This document shows, piece after piece, positions 60,423 to 64,000 of a stretch of DNA of 64,000 nt. Source of the stretch: an uncultured Bacteroidota bacterium (GTDB lineage: Bacteria; Bacteroidota; Bacteroidia; Chitinophagales; Saprospiraceae); contig CALMSX010000048.1 of the NCBI GenBank assembly GCA_937872515.1, positions 26,114 to 90,113 on the forward strand, read 5' to 3'. The notes beneath the pieces were generated by a model. That model had not been told where the DNA came from and searched no databases. It saw only the letters and a program-made list of their open reading frames with translations. Made by a program: the position numbers and the translations under genes. Every line of letters starts with the position of its first letter. Position 1 is the stretch's first letter.

Positions 60423-61019
60423 TTAGTTGACTTCATTTATTTTATTGGCATTGAAGTTGAATTTGATGGTCACTTCATTACCTGTTTTTACTGCACCCAA
60501 CATAAAAGAAGGAGGATCCATACCAAAATCTTTCATACCCAGTTTTTTCTCAGTGGTGACATTGATGCTACCTGCTTTATTGGGCTTCAAATAAGCAATC
60601 ATTGGTACTTCAAGTGTTTTACCAGCTATGGTTAAATTGACTTTGGCATTAACCGTATAAGTAATATTGTCTTTGGTACTTACAGTGGCACTTTTTAATG
60701 TAGCTGAAATATTAGCGTTTTTATCAGCTTTTAAGGCTTTGTAAGCATTTTTGTCCATGCCGTCTTTGCCACTTTTTAGTGATTTAGCAGCTATGCTAAA
60801 ATTCATTGAAACGACATCGGTTATCACTCCGGCATCATTTGTGGTAACACCTATGGTGCATTCTCCATTAGCAGCCTTCATTTCCCAATCGTGCATTGTA
60901 GAAGTTCCTGCAACAGTAACCCCTGCAGCCTTTGTAGAAAATTTGTCTTGGGAATTCACCATAAAAGGTAAAATAATCATCAGCAAAAGCGTTCCTACCT
61001 TTAACATCATTGTTTTCAT
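60423..61019 (-). CDS. YceI family protein, paralogue
   Basis: A 198-residue protein with a Sec signal (MKTMMLKVGTLLLMIILPFMVNS). FSTKAAGVTVAGTSTMHDWEMKA, MDKNAYKALKADKNANISATLK and VNLTIAGKTLEVPMIAYLKPN follow the YceI lipocalin-like pattern. It should bind an isoprenoid or lipid in the periplasm. It is first gene of the group with the porin and a second YceI gene; the 465-nt region upstream must hold its promoter. Confidence 0.9.
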   Translation of the reverse strand: MKTMMLKVGTLLLMIILPFMVNSQDKFSTKAAGVTVAGTSTMHDWEMKAANGECTIGVTTNDAGVITDVVSMNFSIAAKSLKSGKDGMDKNAYKALKADKNANISATLKSATVSTKDNITYTVNAKVNLTIAGKTLEVPMIAYLKPNKAGSINVTTEKKLGMKDFGMDPPSFMLGAVKTGNEVTIKFNFNANKINEVN

Positions 61020-61484
61020 TGTATTTCTTTTTTATTGTTTATAAATACAGTACAAGATTACGGCAGTCAAAAAAGCCCTCAGATGACGACGGTTAGTTTT
61101 TGTAATGATCTGATGTAATTTTCACAACGCTATTGATTAAATGGGTCGCATAATGGCCATATTTAATCCATAAATTACTGATATTCTTGTACTTAAAAGC
61201 TATTTTCAACATAACATCAGACAAGAAAGTATTTGCTACCCTCCTTCACTTTTTAATAATATGAATCTGATTATGATGTGGTAATGGGGATAAATTGGAT
61301 ACATTTAACTTCAAATGTGACCACATTCTTCACCTTATGCCTTAGATATTATGTAAGAGATATCACAATTTAAGAAAGATAAGCGGAATATTTTTTTTTA
61401 ATCGCCCAACAATACCTGCATATATAATATACGCTTTAATAAAAAAGAATAAATACCACCACTAGGATGATCTTCAGAAAGGAG
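61020..61484. other. Long intergenic region upstream of the YceI-porin group
   Basis: The 465-nt gap lies between the YceI start and the MiaE stop, both on the minus strand. TAATCTTG at about 61053-61060 (minus strand) is a one-mismatch -7 element 34 nt from the YceI start. I see no gene, RNA or convincing operator in the rest, which is AT-rich. Confidence 0.45.
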
Positions 61485-62078
61485 TCAATGTATTCTGGTA
61501 CCGTCTGCAGTTAGTTCTTGCATTACCCCGGCTTCGAATGCCAGGTATTCCTGCCAGCGCTTTCGCACCATAACTTCACCACCGTAATGAATGGCTAATT
61601 CCAGAAACATCTTATAATGCCCCGCCTCTGAAACCATTAGATCATAATAAAACTGTTTGAGGCTTTCATCTGAGATGTGGAGTGATAATAGCCTGAATCG
61701 TTCACAGCTGCGGGCTTCTATCAAGGCACAGATTAAAAGGCTCTCTATCAGGTTTACATCTCTGTTGCCATGCTTTCTGAATTTATGAAGCGCATTAACA
61801 TATTCATCCTTGCGCTGGAAGCCAAGCGACATATCCCGCTTTTCCATTTCCCGCAACACCATTCTGAAATGTCCCCATTCTTCTGTAACCACTGGCATCA
61901 GGGCTTTGACCAGTTCTTTTTTATCCGGATATTGTTGAATCAGGGAAATGCAGGCGGTTGCAGCCTTTTGCTCACAGAAGGCATGGTCGGTTAGAATATA
62001 TTCGAGCGACATTTCTGCCAGATTGACCCACCTGGGATCGGTGGGCAGGTGAAGGCCCAACTTGGTCTTATCTATCAT
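61485..62078 (-). CDS. miaE: tRNA-(ms2io6A37)-hydroxylase MiaE
   Basis: A 197-residue ferritin-like di-iron enzyme that hydroxylates the isopentenyl group at tRNA position 37. Metal-binding Glu/His residues lie in LEYILTDHAFCEQKAATA, VTEEWGHFRMVLREM, ALIEARSCERFRLL and MVSEAGHYKMFLELA, the four-helix pattern of MiaE. WQEYLAFEAGVMQEL ends the family domain. Length is typical. Its start overlaps the upstream gene stop by 11 nt. Confidence 0.93.
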   Translation of the reverse strand: MIDKTKLGLHLPTDPRWVNLAEMSLEYILTDHAFCEQKAATACISLIQQYPDKKELVKALMPVVTEEWGHFRMVLREMEKRDMSLGFQRKDEYVNALHKFRKHGNRDVNLIESLLICALIEARSCERFRLLSLHISDESLKQFYYDLMVSEAGHYKMFLELAIHYGGEVMVRKRWQEYLAFEAGVMQELTADGTRIH

Positions 62079-63156
62079 TTCTGAGGCATTTGAGCTGCCT
62101 GAGTATAAAATCTACATCATAAACCATGTAATCTTCAAAACCGGTTGACCACATGATGCCAAAACTATCGAGGTATTGCGTTTCTAATACTGAAATGTCC
62201 TGCTCATTGTTGAGCGTACATTTAACCTTGTAGATGGTTTCGCCTCCCTGCCTGTCGAGATAGGGCTCTGTTACATCCAGTACTTTCAGAAATACACGCT
62301 TTCCATTGACAAACTGCATCCTGAGGAAATCAGTCTTTAATATTACCCCATAGCTGCGCATCACATCTTTGGAAGCAAATCTGGCTTCAATGTCAAAGTT
62401 GTACTTTCCATTGTGCTTTTCAGGCGCCACACTAATGGTCATAAAGTCTTTCAGCTTAAAATAGTTTTTCATTTTTTCAGGGGTATAGGTCAAGAGCCTT
62501 TGCGGCGCCAGCGTAATTCTTTTTTTTCTACTGGTTTCATCTTTTCCCTTAAAAACAACCTCACAATTGTTTTCTTTAATTTTAACAGCGTGCTCATCAA
62601 TCTTATTGATGACAATCTTTTCAGATTTCACTTCTTCCGCTTTCGGAGGCTCCTCATTGAGAGGTTGATTGGTAACTATGTTCTCTGCGCCTACTTCAGC
62701 AACTGTCTGCTCAACCGGTCTTTCTGCTACCTTGGGCTCTTTAGCAGCCTTTTCCTGCCTTTTTTCCAACTTTTGGATGAGTCCTGTAAGCTGTTCATAT
62801 TCTTTTTCACACCTAGAAATGTCTTTTTTGGCAGTCTGTTGTTTGGCTTTAAAGTTGTTTTTTTCCTCTTTGTCAGCCCTTTGAAGATCGTAGTCTAAAA
62901 TAGCCATCAACCTTTCCAGCTTTGCCAGCTCGAGTCGGTTGCGCTGCTCTTTTTCCAGTAACGACTGGTACAGGGCTAAAGAATCAGGTGCCCAGGCTGA
63001 ATGCTCGTCCAACAATTCCTGGATGTTGGAGGATAAAAAATTGCTTGCCCCGTCGACCACTACATTCTGCCCACTTTTGCAGGAATATTGTTTTTGAGCA
63101 GAGATGCTCACCACTGAAAAGGAAACAAAAGCCAATACCAGAAAAAAATACTTCAT
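62068..63156 (-). CDS. Secreted coiled-coil protein, unknown
   Basis: 362 residues from the ATG at 63156, which opens a Sec signal (MKYFFLVLAFVSFSVVSISAQ). A charged, helical middle (about 65-175: LEKEQRNRLELAKLERLMAI to KRQEKAAKEPKVAERP) forms a coiled coil and a Pro/Glu-rich linker. The C-terminal 170 residues look globular and beta-rich (ITLAPQRLLTYTPEKMKNYFKLKDFMTISVAPE, described by its ends). No known family recognised. It overlaps miaE, with no clear functional link. Confidence 0.7.
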   Translation of the reverse strand: MKYFFLVLAFVSFSVVSISAQKQYSCKSGQNVVVDGASNFLSSNIQELLDEHSAWAPDSLALYQSLLEKEQRNRLELAKLERLMAILDYDLQRADKEEKNNFKAKQQTAKKDISRCEKEYEQLTGLIQKLEKRQEKAAKEPKVAERPVEQTVAEVGAENIVTNQPLNEEPPKAEEVKSEKIVINKIDEHAVKIKENNCEVVFKGKDETSRKKRITLAPQRLLTYTPEKMKNYFKLKDFMTISVAPEKHNGKYNFDIEARFASKDVMRSYGVILKTDFLRMQFVNGKRVFLKVLDVTEPYLDRQGGETIYKVKCTLNNEQDISVLETQYLDSFGIMWSTGFEDYMVYDVDFILRQLKCLRNDR

Positions 63157-63194
63157 TTGCCTGTTTGTAAGGCGCAAAACTACGAAAATTTGCC

Positions 63195-63665
63195 CTAATT
63201 GATCACCTTATCGGCACAAGAACTGCTGGCAAAGGCGTCGGGCTTGGCCTTAAAGGTATAGCCCATGCCCATAATGTAACCCATTGCCTCCCTCAGCGCC
63301 ACATTCGACTTAAAAGTGGGATCGGTATTGATATCAGAATGAACCTCCAATTCTACCCCATACTTGTCCAGGATATTGCAAAGGGCATAGGCTGTGGTGA
63401 CAGATTTAGAAACTTCAGTGATCATTCTTTCCTTAATCCCCATGTGGCCTTGAAACTGCTCGTTTTGGATAAACATAAAGCCTCCCTTTCCTTCCCGTAA
63501 AAATACAATGACTGTCGCAAATTCGATGTGCCCTCCCCTGACCTGTGAATCTGAGCCAATACAAACCTTTAACCGGTTGCCCATATCTCTCTCCCGGAGG
63601 ATCACGGCCTCTGTCTCCTCTTCAATTGTCAATTTTAAGGAATCACCATTCAATTTTCTCCACAT
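63195..63665 (-). CDS. YkuK-like ribonuclease H-fold protein (DUF458)
   Basis: A 156-residue protein with KVCIGSDSQVRGGHIEFATVIVFL, LCNILDKYGVELEVHSDINTDP and REAMGYIMGMGYTFKAKPDAFASSSCADKV. The pattern of a first strand with Asp (GSDSQV), a middle Asp (HSDIN) and a final Asp is that of the RNase H-like YkuK/DUF458 family. Enzymatic activity is not proven for the family. It precedes the tandem repeat region by about 100 nt. Confidence 0.85.
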   Translation of the reverse strand: MWRKLNGDSLKLTIEEETEAVILRERDMGNRLKVCIGSDSQVRGGHIEFATVIVFLREGKGGFMFIQNEQFQGHMGIKERMITEVSKSVTTAYALCNILDKYGVELEVHSDINTDPTFKSNVALREAMGYIMGMGYTFKAKPDAFASSSCADKVIN

Positions 63666-63796
63666 AGCAGCAATATTTAATTATTCTTTCGGCCTATGGG
63701 AAATAAACGATATCAAATATAGGTCAAATAAAACAATTCAATATTATGATAAGGTTAACTTATTGAGATGGGGGGATCAATTTCGAATTGAGAATT

Positions 63797-64000
63797 ACGG
63801 GTTTCAATTTCGAATGTCAAATGACGAATTACGGGTTTCAATTTCGAATGTCAAATGACGAATTACGGGTTTCAATGTCGAATGTCAAATGACGAATTAC
63901 GGGTTTCAATGTCGAATGTCAAATGACGAATTACGGGTTTCAATTTCGAATGTCAAATGACGAATTACGGGTTTCAATGTCGAATGTCAAATGACGAATT
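63797..64000. repeat. 34-bp tandem repeat array, running off the window
   Basis: Six contiguous copies of a 34-bp unit start at 63797, 63831, 63865, 63899, 63933 and 63967. Each begins ACGGGTTTCAAT and ends AAATGACGAATT. The copies differ at position 13 only, T in copies 1, 2 and 5 and G in copies 3, 4 and 6, as far as I can see. A degenerate copy lies just before (63763-63796). The array reaches the window end, so its full length is unknown. Confidence 0.95.

Noticed and set aside
63797..64000. Regular repeats as a possible CRISPR array
   Set aside because: The 34-bp units are directly joined with no unique spacers, and no cas gene is nearby.
1..64000. tRNA, rRNA, riboswitch and insertion sequence genes
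   Set aside because: All gaps above about 100 nt were read for cloverleaf ends, conserved rRNA segments, known riboswitch cores and transposase frames; none was convincing.

Overview
The window is a stretch of bacterial chromosome that looks like Bacteroidota, probably a Saprospiraceae- or Chitinophagia-like environmental lineage. Support comes from a GH97 alpha-glycosidase, DUF1501/DUF1800 partners with a type IX secretion tail, a DUF7009 protein, many Sec or lipoprotein signals, -33 TTTG / -7 TAnnTTTG promoters typical of the phylum, and little use of Shine-Dalgarno sites. The lineage call is inference from protein families; no rRNA or tRNA gene was seen.

Layout. Positions 1-9.4 kb hold a truncated saccharopine-dehydrogenase-like gene, a secreted amidohydrolase, an exopolysaccharide initiating transferase with a lipoprotein, and a GH20 hexosaminidase followed by a sodium-solute symporter. 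From 9.4 to 15.6 kb are housekeeping genes: NUDIX, pyrE, an M42 peptidase and valS. From 15.7 to 24.8 kb lies a nitrous oxide respiration island. On the minus strand it encodes cytochrome c, NosZ of the Sec-type clade II, a NosL fused to a membrane domain, NosD, NosF and NosY. On the plus strand it has a Crp/Fnr regulator, a heme-copper-oxidase-like membrane protein and a fasciclin lipoprotein. Four dyads of the form TGAC-N5-TCA lie only in the intergenic regions expected for a local regulon.

From 24.9 to 28.5 kb are a macro-domain protein and a SRPBCC/VOC operon divergent from a GlxA-type regulator. From 28.6 to 30.9 kb is a sulfur module: a sulfide:quinone-oxidoreductase-like flavoprotein, a DsrC/TusE carrier and DsrE2, preceded by a 16-bp perfect palindrome. 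From 33.5 to 36.9 kb is a molybdenum-cofactor/formate dehydrogenase accessory cluster: a membrane protein, a THEP1-MobA fusion, FdhD and DUF7009. From 36.9 to 41.4 kb a compact minus-strand operon ends in GH97.

From 41.5 to 47.7 kb is a tightly packed kynurenine catabolism operon: aldehyde dehydrogenase, 3-hydroxyanthranilate dioxygenase, an ACMSD-like decarboxylase, kynureninase, kynurenine monooxygenase and a RidA-type deaminase. These would take kynurenine to the 2-aminomuconate / 4-oxalocrotonate level. The first two steps from tryptophan are not in the window. The rest (47.7-63.7 kb) mixes a bifunctional nuclease, a PolB-like exonuclease, the DUF1800/DUF1501 pair, a large BNR-repeat secreted protein, a DoxX-HAD pair, a YceI-porin-YceI group, MiaE and a YkuK-like protein. 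The window ends inside a 34-bp tandem repeat array that runs off the edge.

The genes worth most attention are the nos island with its shared operator and NosL fusion, the palindrome-controlled SQR-DsrC-DsrE2 operon, and the molybdenum cofactor fusion with its unexplained membrane partner.
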